Shown piece by piece: positions 1 to 9,627 of a stretch of DNA of 64,000 bases. Position numbers and translations under genes: made by a program. The stretch lies in NCBI GenBank assembly GCA_963674805.2, contig CAXXNY010000006.1:62001-126000 (forward strand). The letters run 5' to 3'. The notes beneath the pieces are model-generated. The model was not told where the DNA came from. It saw only the letters and a list, made by a program, of their open reading frames with translations, and ran no database searches. Origin of the DNA: CALMFG01 sp963674805. GTDB lineage: Bacteria; Bacillota; Clostridia; Christensenellales; CALMFG01. Numbering within the stretch: position 1 is the first letter of the stretch; every line of letters begins with the position of its first letter.

Positions 1-2
1 TT

Positions 3-1187
3 AAGAGCGGATTTTCTTATGAAATGCTGCTTTCACACAATTATATTGGTTTTTTCGCAGTAATTAAACGCGCGCTTATTGATAAAATGGATACTGCATT
101 TGATACTTCATTCGGAAAAGCGGAAAGCTATGATCTTTACCTAAAAGCAATCGAAAAAGAGGATCAGATTTTCCGCATTCCAAAGGTGCTGTATCATAAA
201 CGAATTCGTGATGAGGTAACGGATGCAAAACGGACCATTACCCAGACTACCGACCTTGGTTATCGCCGTGCGGTTGAAAGCCATTTAAAGAGAACCGGAC
301 AGCAGGCGGATATTTTACCGGGTCCGATCAGCGGCAGCTTGTCAGTAAGATACAAAATATTGGACGAACCTCTGGTCAGTATCATTATTCCGTACAAGGA
401 TAAAGTGGAATATCTTGAAAGCTGTGTAAAAAGCATATTAGAAAAAACAGAATATAAAAACTACGAAATTATTTTGGTCAGCAATAACAGCAGTGAGCCT
501 AAAACAGTTGAGGGCGTAAAAAAAATAATGCAGTTGGATAAACGTATTATAAGCTTCATGTATGACGTTCCCTTTAACTATTCAAAAATTAATAATTATG
601 CCGTAAAAAATTTCGCTAAAGGTGAATACCTGCTTTTACTCAACAATGACACCGTTGTGTTATCAAAAGGATGGATGAAGGATATGCTATCATTCGCAGC
701 AAAACCGGAGATCGCGGCAGTCGGGCCCAAATTGAGTTATCCGAATGATACAATTCAGACAGCAGGCGTTGGCCTTGGAATCAGAGATTATATCGGGGAA
801 TTCCATAAATTCTTCAGCAGAAACAGCGACGGATATTATGGCCGTTTAAAAATAGATCACAATGTCAGCGCAGTATCGGCAGCCTGTGTGATGGTCGCGC
901 GGAAAAAGTATCTTGAAGTCGGAGGATTCGATGAAGTTAACTTTGCGGTATCGCTTAATGATCTGGATTTATGCTTTAAGTTCGTTCAAAAGGGATACCG
1001 CAATGTTCTAAGCCCGGCCGTGGAATTGCACCATTATGAGTCGCTTTCGCGTACACGGGTGCTTGGCGAACGGGAAATGGGAGAAAAGCGGCGTTTGCTT
1101 GAAATATATGCGGAAATGATCCGAAAAGGCGATCCGTATTTTAATCCTAATTTCGAAAAACGGCTGGAGAACTTTTCTATTAAGTAA
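3..1187 (+). CDS. Tandem family-2 glycosyltransferase (5' partial)
   Basis: The frame is open to the window edge, so the start lies upstream; the first internal ATG is at 24. The first ~70 residues look like the tail of one GT2 domain (LLSHNYIGFF, then a KVLYHKR strand). A second GT2 domain starts near base 366 (LVSIIIPYKDK) with LLLLNNDTVV as the nucleotide-sugar/metal loop and a late NDLDLCFK acceptor motif. Tandem GT2 proteins of this kind build surface polysaccharides on the cytoplasmic side of the membrane. It is the first visible member of the glycan cluster. Sugar specificity cannot be read from the sequence. Confidence 0.85.
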   Translation, partial: KSGFSYEMLLSHNYIGFFAVIKRALIDKMDTAFDTSFGKAESYDLYLKAIEKEDQIFRIPKVLYHKRIRDEVTDAKRTITQTTDLGYRRAVESHLKRTGQQADILPGPISGSLSVRYKILDEPLVSIIIPYKDKVEYLESCVKSILEKTEYKNYEIILVSNNSSEPKTVEGVKKIMQLDKRIISFMYDVPFNYSKINNYAVKNFAKGEYLLLLNNDTVVLSKGWMKDMLSFAAKPEIAAVGPKLSYPNDTIQTAGVGLGIRDYIGEFHKFFSRNSDGYYGRLKIDHNVSAVSAACVMVARKKYLEVGGFDEVNFAVSLNDLDLCFKFVQKGYRNVLSPAVELHHYESLSRTRVLGEREMGEKRRLLEIYAEMIRKGDPYFNPNFEKRLENFSIK

Positions 1188-1288
1188 TCTGATTTTAACA
1201 GGTATATGAACCACACGGTTGATATTCCGCTGGTTTTGTGATTTGATAAGCTATAGAAAAGATCCATGAAAACGGATAAAATAAGAAT

Positions 1289-2074
1289 ATGGGAAAATTT
1301 AAGCGTTATTTATTTGGTTTTAAAAAATACAGCTATTTGTTGTGGCTGCGGATTACACATGATATCCGAGCAAAGTATAAGAACTCTTTTCTTGGTATTT
1401 TATGGAGCCTGTTCAACCCGTTACTCCAGATGATCGTCATGGCGATTGTGTTTTCAAAGGTGTTTGGGCGTCAAATCGAAAATATGCCGGTTTATATTAT
1501 CAGCGGACGTTTGATTTTCGGCTTTTTTTCTGACTCCACTACCGGCTCACTGATGTCGATTTGTGTATCAGCGCCGCTGATTAAAAAAGTCTATTTCCCC
1601 AAATATATATTGGTATTATCTAAAATCACGTCAAGCTTTATCATTTTATTAATTTCCTTAATCGATTTGGCTCTGGTTATGCTGGTTACCGGGGCGCCGA
1701 TTACCATTTATGCGTTATATGCTCCGCTTTATCTCTTATTATTATATATATTTGTTGTCGGCTGCGGATTGATCTTATCGACATTAAATGTATTTTTCAG
1801 GGATATGGAACATCTTTACGGTATCGTTGTGCTGGTTTTGATGTATTTTTCGGCGATATTTTATCCGGTTGAAATTATTCCGGTGCGAGTCCAGCAGTTA
1901 TTGATATTCAATCCGATTTATCATTATATTACGGGATTCCGCTATGCGGTTTATTACGGGTTATCACCGGATTGGAGCAACATCATTTATTGCGTCGGCG
2001 TTTCACTGGCTTTTCTCATTGTCGGAATTGTGGTGTTTAAAAAGAACCAGGATAAATTTATCCTTTATATATAG
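1289..2074 (+). CDS. Polysaccharide ABC exporter, permease subunit (Wzm/TagG type)
   Basis: A 261-residue ABC-2 permease with about six hydrophobic segments. The amino-terminal YKNSFLGILWSLFNPL motif is typical of O-antigen, capsule and teichoic acid exporters (RfbA/Wzm/TagG). It would form the membrane channel of a dimeric exporter that moves a lipid-linked glycan out of the cytoplasm. The ATPase partner follows after 8 bases (ATG at 2083), so the two are co-translated. The gene is visibly AT-richer than the heptose genes downstream. Family is clear; substrate is inferred from neighbours. Confidence 0.9.
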   Translation: MGKFKRYLFGFKKYSYLLWLRITHDIRAKYKNSFLGILWSLFNPLLQMIVMAIVFSKVFGRQIENMPVYIISGRLIFGFFSDSTTGSLMSICVSAPLIKKVYFPKYILVLSKITSSFIILLISLIDLALVMLVTGAPITIYALYAPLYLLLLYIFVVGCGLILSTLNVFFRDMEHLYGIVVLVLMYFSAIFYPVEIIPVRVQQLLIFNPIYHYITGFRYAVYYGLSPDWSNIIYCVGVSLAFLIVGIVVFKKNQDKFILYI

Positions 2075-2082
2075 GTGTGGAT

Positions 2083-2823
2083 ATGCGGGAAATCGTGATA
2101 AAAGCGGAAAACTTAACACTTGAATACAGAAAGACATCCGAGAAGATTCAAACATTAAAAGAATACTTAATTCGGGTTTTAAAAAAGAATATTAAGTATG
2201 AGTCTTTTCTTGCACTTAATGATGTCAGCTTTGAGATTTCTAAAGGTGAACGGGTTGGGATTATCGGGCCTAATGGCGCAGGGAAGAGCACCTTAATGAA
2301 ACTGATTGCAGAAGTGCTAAAACCCACAAAAGGCAGCATTGCAATAAGTGGCGCAGTGGCCCCCATGCTGGAACTGGGCGCGGGATTTGATGAGGAGTTT
2401 TCCGGCTATGACAATATTTTTTTGAACGGAGCTATACTTGGGAAGAGTAAAGAATACTTGGAATCACACCTCGATGAAATCATTAAATTTGCGGACTTGG
2501 GTGATTTTATTTATTCACCGGTTAAGAATTATTCGTCCGGGATGCGTGCGAAGCTGGGATTTGCCGTGGCGACCCAGATTGAGCCGGATGTTCTAATTAT
2601 TGACGAAGTATTAGGTGTCGGCGATGTAAGGTTCAGGGAGAAGAGTGCAAACAGAGTGGAGGAATTGATAAATGGCGGTGCGACATCCGTGATTGTTTCA
2701 CATTCAATAGATCAAATTCTGCGACTTACTGACAAGACAATGTGGATTGATAGTGGAAAGATTATGATTTTTGATAGGACTGAGAAAGTATGCGAGGCGT
2801 ATTTAAAATTTATGAGTAAATAA
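2083..2823 (+). CDS. Polysaccharide ABC exporter, ATPase subunit (Wzt/TagH type)
   Basis: ATPase of the exporter, 246 residues. Walker A GPNGAGKSTLMK, signature YSSGMRAKLGFAVA and Walker B VLIIDEVLGVGD are all intact. A GTG at 2077 could also start it, but AGGTG at 2073-2077 is well spaced for ATG 2083. The protein ends soon after the H-loop (IVSHS), so it lacks the carboxy-terminal carbohydrate-binding domain of long Wzt proteins. Export is therefore probably not gated by recognition of a capped chain end. It pairs with the permease just upstream. Confidence 0.9.
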   Translation: MREIVIKAENLTLEYRKTSEKIQTLKEYLIRVLKKNIKYESFLALNDVSFEISKGERVGIIGPNGAGKSTLMKLIAEVLKPTKGSIAISGAVAPMLELGAGFDEEFSGYDNIFLNGAILGKSKEYLESHLDEIIKFADLGDFIYSPVKNYSSGMRAKLGFAVATQIEPDVLIIDEVLGVGDVRFREKSANRVEELINGGATSVIVSHSIDQILRLTDKTMWIDSGKIMIFDRTEKVCEAYLKFMSK

Positions 2824-2845
2824 GAAAGCTAGGGAAAAGGTAAAG

Positions 2846-4066
2846 ATGAGTAAAACACTATATTTACATATTGGAATGCCTAAAACAGGCAGTACGTCTA
2901 TCCAGGATACGCTTTATGCTAACAGAGAAAAACTACGAGCGAACGATATATATTACCCTGATATTTTTCCGCAAAATCACAGCTGGTCTTTTGGGCCTAT
3001 AGTATTAGGGCATAATGATTTTAATGAATATCTAATCGTTAATGGCATAAAAAAAGAGAAGCAAAAGAAGTTATATGCCAGAACACTAAAAAAGCAATGG
3101 TATAGCGAAATAAAAAAATGTAAAAATCAAGTGTTTATAGTATCATTTGAAGGTATGTTCTTGGATCCGAGTACTGGGGCGGGCAAGGATACAAGAGCTT
3201 ATCGAACGCTAAAGTTTTTTTCCCGTTATTTTGATCAGATTAAAATAGTGATTTATGTCCGACAACCGTTAGATTATTTTTCAAGTTTTGTACAACAATG
3301 TTTAAAAAATCAATACAGTTCTCTTGATGAAATAAAGAAGCATATTCCGGAATTTGACTTATACTCCAAGCAGCTGAATAAAATCATTACACATTATGGC
3401 AGGGAGAATATCATTGTTCGACCTTTTGTGCCTCAGCGATTTCATCAAGGCAGCTTGGTAGCGGACTTCTTATATACAATTAATCCAAGTCGAGATTTTT
3501 CTTTTATTAATGAGATTAGATCGAATGAATCTCTAAGCGATTATAACTGTAAGTTTTTGTCGGAATTTATTAAGGTCTATCCAAGAGGAAAGATACCCTC
3601 GGTACGGGAAATGGAAACCGGACATCCAATTATGAATAACATCTTGGAGCACGTAAACATTGAAGGCGACCAAAAATTCGCTATAGATTTAAAAATAGAC
3701 GAAGCGCTGGCGGAGAGGATTAATCATGAAATTGATTATATCAATGCCTTCTTTCATGATGGCTTTCGGTTTAAATATGTGGAGACCAAATCAGATAGCA
3801 GTCAAACAAATATAACAGACTTGCCAGCGGAATATTTTTCTGAATTGATTGCACAATATCATAAGAAGCATGAGAAGCTAAAGAGCGCCGTTATTTCTGC
3901 GTATAAGGCAGACACACTAGATGAGATTATCGATCAAACCTTAGAAGGTGATGGAGCACGCCAAAGCGAAAAGATGACATTAAGAGATTATATTGAACTT
4001 ATCAATCGTTATAATGCAAAGATAGCGAAGCTTTGGTTTTTGCTGAAGAATAAAAAAACTCAGTAA
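2846..4066 (+). CDS. P-loop sulfotransferase-like protein
   Basis: A 406-residue protein opening with LYLHIGMPKTGSTSIQ, the 5'-phosphosulfate-binding loop of PAPS-dependent sulfotransferases, followed by IVIYVRQPLDYFSSFV, matching the 3'-phosphate-binding strand with its Arg and Ser. Known family members move sulfate from PAPS to sugar hydroxyls. Its place between an exporter and a glycosyltransferase fusion suggests it sulfates the exported glycan. Base composition is conspicuously AT-rich (18 G+C in the 60 bases 3061-3120), unlike the neighbouring heptose genes, which hints at separate acquisition. No PAPS-synthesis genes are in the window. The acceptor is unknown. Confidence 0.75.
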   Translation: MSKTLYLHIGMPKTGSTSIQDTLYANREKLRANDIYYPDIFPQNHSWSFGPIVLGHNDFNEYLIVNGIKKEKQKKLYARTLKKQWYSEIKKCKNQVFIVSFEGMFLDPSTGAGKDTRAYRTLKFFSRYFDQIKIVIYVRQPLDYFSSFVQQCLKNQYSSLDEIKKHIPEFDLYSKQLNKIITHYGRENIIVRPFVPQRFHQGSLVADFLYTINPSRDFSFINEIRSNESLSDYNCKFLSEFIKVYPRGKIPSVREMETGHPIMNNILEHVNIEGDQKFAIDLKIDEALAERINHEIDYINAFFHDGFRFKYVETKSDSSQTNITDLPAEYFSELIAQYHKKHEKLKSAVISAYKADTLDEIIDQTLEGDGARQSEKMTLRDYIELINRYNAKIAKLWFLLKNKKTQ

Positions 4067-4124
4067 TTAAGGCGTAAAAACGACTGGAGAATTGCAAAAC
4101 AGAAAACGGGACATGAGGACAAAA

Positions 4125-7100
4125 ATGGAATTCACAGGCGAAAGATTTATACCCGGTGCCCGCGAGGGAGAAATCAGAATTGAGCATGAACAGCGGTACT
4201 ACGCGATTCAGGATTTTGTTGCGGACAAAATCGTGCTGGATGCCGCATGCGGCGAGGGTTATGGCGCACGCATATTAAGTAAACACGCCGGAAAAGTCGT
4301 AGGAATGGATATTTCTCAGGCATGTATTAATAATGCCAATGAAAAGTACGCAAACAGTGACTTGTCTTTTGTTCAGGGATCGGTAGATGCGCTTCCGTTT
4401 GATGATGAATGTTTTGATGTGATTGTGTCCTTTGAAACAATTGAACATATTAATGCAAAGATGCAAGATGCTTTCCTGAAAGAAAGCAGGCGCGTTTTAA
4501 AGCCGGATGGCGTAGTCATTATATCTACACCGAATAAATTGATTTATTCAGACAAATATCAGCAAACCAATAAGTTTCATGTGAAAGAGTTTTATATTGA
4601 TGAGTTTACGGCATTCTTAAAGCAGACCTATCCTGAGGTTCGGACCTATTATCAAAAGCAGGAAGTCGTCTCTTTAATTGCAGACAGCAGGGAAAACAGT
4701 CTCAGGCTTGAGGAACGTATTTCACAGCGCAACATTGAAAACGATACAAAGTATATAATTTGCTTTTGCTCACAACATGTCATTGGGGAACCGAAAATCT
4801 CTTCTCTGACTTTTGATCCGGAACGTACGTACTTAAAAATGCTGGATCGTATCATTGAGCTCCAAGGTAGCGAGGCGGAGTTGCAGCTCAAGCTGAACCG
4901 GCCGGATGGCGAAGCGGAACGCATTAAAGAATGGGCGGACCGGCTTGATAAGTATGTGGATACGTATCAAGATACAGCCATGTACAAGCTGTATTATAGA
5001 ATTCATCGCTTAAAAGGGCGGGTATTCAAAGTCGGAGGCAATACATACTGCGCTGTTAAAGCGATGAAGCTGTTTTTAAAATCACCTAAAAGTGCGATGA
5101 AAGCGATTAGAGAAGACGGAATAAAAGGGGTATTTAACCAGTACCGCTTGGACAGAGTGCATGATTATCTGACAAAGCCGACATATCAGCAGGTTTTATA
5201 TGAATATGAAGCAATGTTTGGTATCGAACGATATGAGCCCAAGCAGGTCACGCTGGACGAACCCCAAGCACATATGCTGAGTATACCCAAAAGCGATAAT
5301 CCGTTGGTCTCAATCATTATACCAGCATTTAATGGCTTTGATATGAACCTTGCATGTATTGCTGCGGTGATCGCGCATACATCACCGGATATCTCTTATG
5401 AAGTTATTTTCGTAGATGATGTCTCGAATGATGAGACGAAACATATCGAAACGTATATTGATAACCTCATTGTTATCCGGAACAAAGAAAACAAAGGATT
5501 TCTGATCAACAATAACGAAGCAGCCAAGACCGCCCGCGGAGGATACTTGATGCTGCTCAACAATGATACACAGGTACAGCCGGGATGGCTGCAGCCGCTT
5601 GCGCGAATATTTGAGACACATCCGGATGCCGGCGTCGTAGGTTCAAAGTTGATTTATCCAGACGGCGGACTTCAGGAATCCGGCGGGATTTTATGGCAGG
5701 ACGGTTCTGCCTGGAATTACGGACGAAATGATAACCCAATGAAATCCCAGTACAATTATATGCGTGAGTGTGACTATATTTCAGGCGCTGCAATGATGGT
5801 CAAAAAGTCAATCTGGGATGAGGTCGGCGGCTTTGATGCGCGCTATGCACCCGCATATTGTGAAGACAGCGATCTTGCGATGACCATGCGATCCAAGGGC
5901 TATAAAGTATATGTTCAGCCAAAAAGCATCGTTGTCCACTTTGAAGGACAGTCTAACGGTACTAACAAAACTGAAGGGATTAAATCATATCAGACAGGGA
6001 ATCAAATAAAGCTCCTCGAAAAATGGCAGGAGGTTTTATCAAAAGAGCATCTGCCCAATGGGACTGATGTATTTCATGCAGCAGGAAGAACCGTTGGCAA
6101 AAAAACAATTCTGTTTATTGAAAATCATATTCCGGAATATGATAAAGATGCAGGCTCAAAGACTGCGTTGATGCTCTTTAAGACTGCGTTAGCGCTCGGC
6201 TATCATGTTAAGTTCTTATCCGCTTATTTTACCAAGCAGGAGCCATATGCGTCCGAGCTTGAAACCATGGGAATTGAGGTTTTGGGCGGTTCTTGGTATA
6301 TGAAAAACATTGGTTATTGGATGGAGCAGAGCGCCCCATACATTGACTATTGCTTTATCACACGCCCGTATGCGGGTGAACAGTTTATGCCTCTGATTAA
6401 GCGCTATCCAAATATTAAGCGTATTTATTTTGTTGCGGATTTACATTACTTGAGAACAAAACGGCAGTATGAAATCAGCCGCGAGCCGGAGCTGTTAGCC
6501 GAGTCTGGGGCGATGAGGCAGACTGAAGCGGAAATCTTTAAAGATGCTGACGTGGTGGTCACAGTCAGCCGTGATGAAGAGCAGATTATCAAAAAAGAAT
6601 TCAGACATAAAAATGTTAAGCTGATTCCGATTTATGCTTTTGAAGAAGCCGGCCCGAAACCGGAGGCGCAAACAGAAGGATTGCTGTTTGTCGGCGGCTT
6701 TCGTCATCCGCCGAATCTGGACGGTATCATGTGGTTTATCAAAGAAGTACTGCCGCTTATTTGGGAACGTGATCCAAGCGTGACGCTGGATATCGCAGGC
6801 AGCCATACGCCGGATGAACTTAAAGTCATTAACGACAGCCGGATACATCTGCATGGGTTTGTATCAGAGGCGGAACTGGAAGCGTTGTACAAATCCTGCC
6901 GAACGGTAATCATACCGTTGCGCTTCGGCGCGGGTGTGAAAGGCAAAACCGTGGAGGCTATGTATTTTGGGCGGCCGATTGTTTCAACGTCTATCGGTAT
7001 TGAAGGGTTAAAGGATATTCAATCAATCATTACACCCACAGACAGTGAAAAAGATTTTGCTGAGCGTGTGCTGACGCTATATAATGGGGATAAGGAAATG

Positions 7101-7196
7101 CTGGATGACGTTGAAGCCAAAGCACGCCAATATATTACAGCTAATTTCTCCATCGAGGCGGCGGAAAAAAGCCTGAAAGCGATTCTTGATGAATAA
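4125..7196 (+). CDS. Three-domain methyltransferase / GT2 / GT4 glycan enzyme
   Basis: A 1023-residue fusion. Residues ~1-210 are a class I SAM methyltransferase (LDAACGEGYGA as motif I). A charged linker follows. A GT2 domain begins near residue 395 (PLVSIIIPAFNG; LMLLNNDTQV). A GT4-like domain runs from about 660 to the end (LLFVGGFRHPPN; FGAGVKGKTVEAM as the donor-phosphate motif). ATG 4125 is preferred because GAGGAC lies 4-9 bases upstream and the MEFTGERFIPG start suits the methyltransferase fold; TTG 4092 and ATG 4113 are weaker. It probably adds one or two sugars and methylates a residue on the same glycan. Substrates are unknown. Confidence 0.88.
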   Translation: MEFTGERFIPGAREGEIRIEHEQRYYAIQDFVADKIVLDAACGEGYGARILSKHAGKVVGMDISQACINNANEKYANSDLSFVQGSVDALPFDDECFDVIVSFETIEHINAKMQDAFLKESRRVLKPDGVVIISTPNKLIYSDKYQQTNKFHVKEFYIDEFTAFLKQTYPEVRTYYQKQEVVSLIADSRENSLRLEERISQRNIENDTKYIICFCSQHVIGEPKISSLTFDPERTYLKMLDRIIELQGSEAELQLKLNRPDGEAERIKEWADRLDKYVDTYQDTAMYKLYYRIHRLKGRVFKVGGNTYCAVKAMKLFLKSPKSAMKAIREDGIKGVFNQYRLDRVHDYLTKPTYQQVLYEYEAMFGIERYEPKQVTLDEPQAHMLSIPKSDNPLVSIIIPAFNGFDMNLACIAAVIAHTSPDISYEVIFVDDVSNDETKHIETYIDNLIVIRNKENKGFLINNNEAAKTARGGYLMLLNNDTQVQPGWLQPLARIFETHPDAGVVGSKLIYPDGGLQESGGILWQDGSAWNYGRNDNPMKSQYNYMRECDYISGAAMMVKKSIWDEVGGFDARYAPAYCEDSDLAMTMRSKGYKVYVQPKSIVVHFEGQSNGTNKTEGIKSYQTGNQIKLLEKWQEVLSKEHLPNGTDVFHAAGRTVGKKTILFIENHIPEYDKDAGSKTALMLFKTALALGYHVKFLSAYFTKQEPYASELETMGIEVLGGSWYMKNIGYWMEQSAPYIDYCFITRPYAGEQFMPLIKRYPNIKRIYFVADLHYLRTKRQYEISREPELLAESGAMRQTEAEIFKDADVVVTVSRDEEQIIKKEFRHKNVKLIPIYAFEEAGPKPEAQTEGLLFVGGFRHPPNLDGIMWFIKEVLPLIWERDPSVTLDIAGSHTPDELKVINDSRIHLHGFVSEAELEALYKSCRTVIIPLRFGAGVKGKTVEAMYFGRPIVSTSIGIEGLKDIQSIITPTDSEKDFAERVLTLYNGDKEMLDDVEAKARQYITANFSIEAAEKSLKAILDE

Positions 7197-7232
7197 AGTA
7201 ATTCTAAAAAGACATTAAAACAGAGGAATCCA

Positions 7233-8261
7233 ATGATTATCCGATCAAAAGCCCCTCTGCGTGTAGGGTTGGCCGGCGGCGGCACCGATGTGTCTCCGTT
7301 CTGCGACACCTACGGCGGCGCGGTACTGAACGCAACCATTGATATGTATACTTACTGCACACTTGAGCCGATCGATGCGCCTAAGGTGATTTTTATTGCG
7401 CCGGATAAAGAGGTGAGTTTCAAATCGGATGCGGCAGCGCAGCTCACGGTGACAGGCGAACTGCCGCTCCATAAGGGTGTCTATAACCGCATTGTAAAAG
7501 ACTTCAACGGCGGAGAGCCGTTAAATATTAAGTTAACAACGTACAGCGATGCGCCGCCGGGCTCAGGGCTTGGCACATCATCCACACTGGTCGTGGCAAT
7601 GCTGAAGGCATTTGTGGAATATCTCAACCTTCCGCTGGGAGAATATGATATCGCATGGCTTGCTTATGAGATTGAACGGATTGACTTAAAGATGGATGGC
7701 GGCAGACAGGATCAGTACGCCGCAACTTTTGGCGGATTTAATTTTATCGAGTTTTTTCCGGGCAACCGTGTGGTGGTAAACCCGTTGAGAATTAAAAATT
7801 GGATTAAGGACGAGCTTGAAGCTTCACTGGTACTGTGCTTTACAGGGCTGTCACGGGACTCCGACCACATTATCCGCCAACAGACGGACAACGTTCATAA
7901 AGGTGACGCGGCGCCGATGGAGGCGATGAAAGCCTTAAAGCGTTATGCATACGAGATGAAAGCCGCACTTTTAAAAGGGGATATCAAGGGGCTTGCTAAG
8001 ATACTGGATGTGACATGGCAGGAAAAAATGAAGACCGCGGACTGCATTACGAATACGCATATCAATACGCTGTATGAAACCGCAAAGGCAAACGGCGCGT
8101 ATGCGGGCAAGATATCCGGTGCCGGCGGGGGCGGATTTATGACGCTGATCGTGGATCCTGTTAAACGGATTCAAGTTGAAAGGGCGCTGGAAGATGCCGG
8201 CGGCCGCATTTATCATATTAAATTTGATCCGAACGGTACGAGAGGATGGAAACTATATTGA
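7233..8261 (+). CDS. hddA: D-glycero-alpha-D-manno-heptose-7-phosphate kinase
   Basis: A 342-residue GHMP kinase. The amino end (SKAPLRVGLAGGGTDVSPF) is typical of the heptose-7-phosphate kinase branch, and PPGSGLGTSS is the ATP-binding GHMP loop; KISGAGGGGFM near the end is motif 3. It phosphorylates D-glycero-D-manno-heptose 7-phosphate at C1, the second step toward GDP-heptose. It is first of four overlapping genes; gmhA begins inside its last codons, so translation is likely coupled. The GDP branch is supported by the HddC-like nucleotidyltransferase downstream. Confidence 0.9.
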   Translation: MIIRSKAPLRVGLAGGGTDVSPFCDTYGGAVLNATIDMYTYCTLEPIDAPKVIFIAPDKEVSFKSDAAAQLTVTGELPLHKGVYNRIVKDFNGGEPLNIKLTTYSDAPPGSGLGTSSTLVVAMLKAFVEYLNLPLGEYDIAWLAYEIERIDLKMDGGRQDQYAATFGGFNFIEFFPGNRVVVNPLRIKNWIKDELEASLVLCFTGLSRDSDHIIRQQTDNVHKGDAAPMEAMKALKRYAYEMKAALLKGDIKGLAKILDVTWQEKMKTADCITNTHINTLYETAKANGAYAGKISGAGGGGFMTLIVDPVKRIQVERALEDAGGRIYHIKFDPNGTRGWKLY

Positions 8262-8926
8262 ATGATATCATGATAGATGGGAAACCGAAAGCTATTTTAG
8301 GCACATTGGTTGAGCGCTATCCGTTGTTAAGAGCAAACGAAGCGGATATCAGAAAAGCCTATGCCACTCTCTTTGAAACCTATAAAAACGGAGGCAAAGT
8401 GCTGATATGCGGCAACGGAGGAAGTGCCGCGGACAGCCAGCATATCACCGGAGAACTGATGAAGGGATTTCTATACGAACGGAGGATTCCGGATACTTTT
8501 TGCCAGAAGCTTAAGGACGCTTATAGCGAGGCGGGTGAGCAAATCGCCAGGGCGCTGCAGTGCGCACTTCCTGCAATATCGCTGACGGCGCATGAATCGC
8601 TGATGACCGCATATAACAACGACTGTGACCATACGGCGGTGTTTGCACAACAGGTTTACGGATATGGAAAAGCTGGCGATGCATTGATTGTGCTCAGCAC
8701 TTCCGGCGAATCGGAAAATATTCTGAATGCTGTTATGGTAGCGAGAACAATGGGGATTAAAACGGTTGCGCTTACCGGGAATACCGGCGGACGATTAACA
8801 CCGCTTTGTGACGTCAGCGTCAACATCACCGCAGACGAGACGTATCAGATGCAAGAATACCATCAGCCGGTGTACCATGCGCTTTGCGCGATGCTGGAAG
8901 CGGAATTCTTCGGAGACAATAAGTAA
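8246..8926 (+). CDS. gmhA: Phosphoheptose isomerase (sedoheptulose-7-phosphate isomerase)
   Basis: SIS-domain isomerase, up to 226 residues, with the sugar-phosphate motif CGNGGSAADSQH near residue 50 and LSTSGESENI later. It converts sedoheptulose 7-phosphate to D-glycero-D-manno-heptose 7-phosphate, the entry step. It is longer than the ~190-residue E. coli form because of an extra segment after the first motif, where the SIS-family heptose isomerases vary. The start is uncertain: ATG 8246 sits directly on its purine-rich site, while TTG 8258 and ATG 8270 are better spaced. It overlaps hddA by at most 16 bases and hddC by one. Confidence 0.9.
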   Translation: METILNDIMIDGKPKAILGTLVERYPLLRANEADIRKAYATLFETYKNGGKVLICGNGGSAADSQHITGELMKGFLYERRIPDTFCQKLKDAYSEAGEQIARALQCALPAISLTAHESLMTAYNNDCDHTAVFAQQVYGYGKAGDALIVLSTSGESENILNAVMVARTMGIKTVALTGNTGGRLTPLCDVSVNITADETYQMQEYHQPVYHALCAMLEAEFFGDNK

Positions 8927-9627
8927 TGGATGTTGTCATACTGGCAGGCGGCATGGGAACGCGGCTGAGACCGGTTGTTCAGGATATACCAAAACCGATG
9001 GCGTCGATTGACGGCCTGCCGTTTCTCAGCTTTCTTTTCAACTACCTGACCGATTATCATGTTGAGCGCGCAGTGTTGTCCGTCGGCTATCAACATCAAA
9101 CGATTCAAACTTTCTTTTCAAAGAGGTATAGCAACATTCAAATTGAATATGCGGTTGAAGATACGCCTTTGGGAACCGGGGGTGCTGTTAAGCACGCAGT
9201 GCAAGCGATTGAAGGTGATTCCTTCTATCTTATGAACGGGGATACTTTTTTTGATGTTGACCTTGACGCGATGGCAAAGGCGCACCAATTGTTCGATAAT
9301 GATATCACTATTGCGGTGCGTTTTACCGGCGACGCGGGGCGCTATGGAACGGTTCAGCTTGATGATACCCGAGTGACCGGATTTTCCGAGAAACAGCAAG
9401 CGTCATCCGGATATATCAACGGCGGCGTGTATATCATTAATCGGCGTGCGTTCGACGCGATTAGAGAAACCTCTTTTTCGCTGGAAAAAGACGTTTTGGA
9501 GAAACACGCGAAAGACTTGAAAATCGGTGCGTTTAAGAGCGACGGTTATTTTATTGATATCGGTATCCCGGAAGATTATAAAAGGGCACAAAAAGAACTG
9601 CCGAAAAGAATCGGGAGTCTAAGATGA
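8926..9627 (+). CDS. hddC: D-glycero-alpha-D-manno-heptose 1-phosphate guanylyltransferase
   Basis: A 233-residue nucleotidyltransferase with LAGGMGTRLRPVVQDIPKPM at the amino end and a YLMNGDTFFDVD metal-binding segment. In the GDP-heptose pathway HddC joins heptose 1-phosphate to GMP. Sequence alone would also allow another hexose-1-phosphate nucleotidyltransferase; the assignment rests on its position between gmhA and gmhB and on the short single-domain form. The start overlaps the gmhA stop (TAATG) and its own stop overlaps the gmhB start (ATGA). Confidence 0.87.
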   Translation: MDVVILAGGMGTRLRPVVQDIPKPMASIDGLPFLSFLFNYLTDYHVERAVLSVGYQHQTIQTFFSKRYSNIQIEYAVEDTPLGTGGAVKHAVQAIEGDSFYLMNGDTFFDVDLDAMAKAHQLFDNDITIAVRFTGDAGRYGTVQLDDTRVTGFSEKQQASSGYINGGVYIINRRAFDAIRETSFSLEKDVLEKHAKDLKIGAFKSDGYFIDIGIPEDYKRAQKELPKRIGSLR

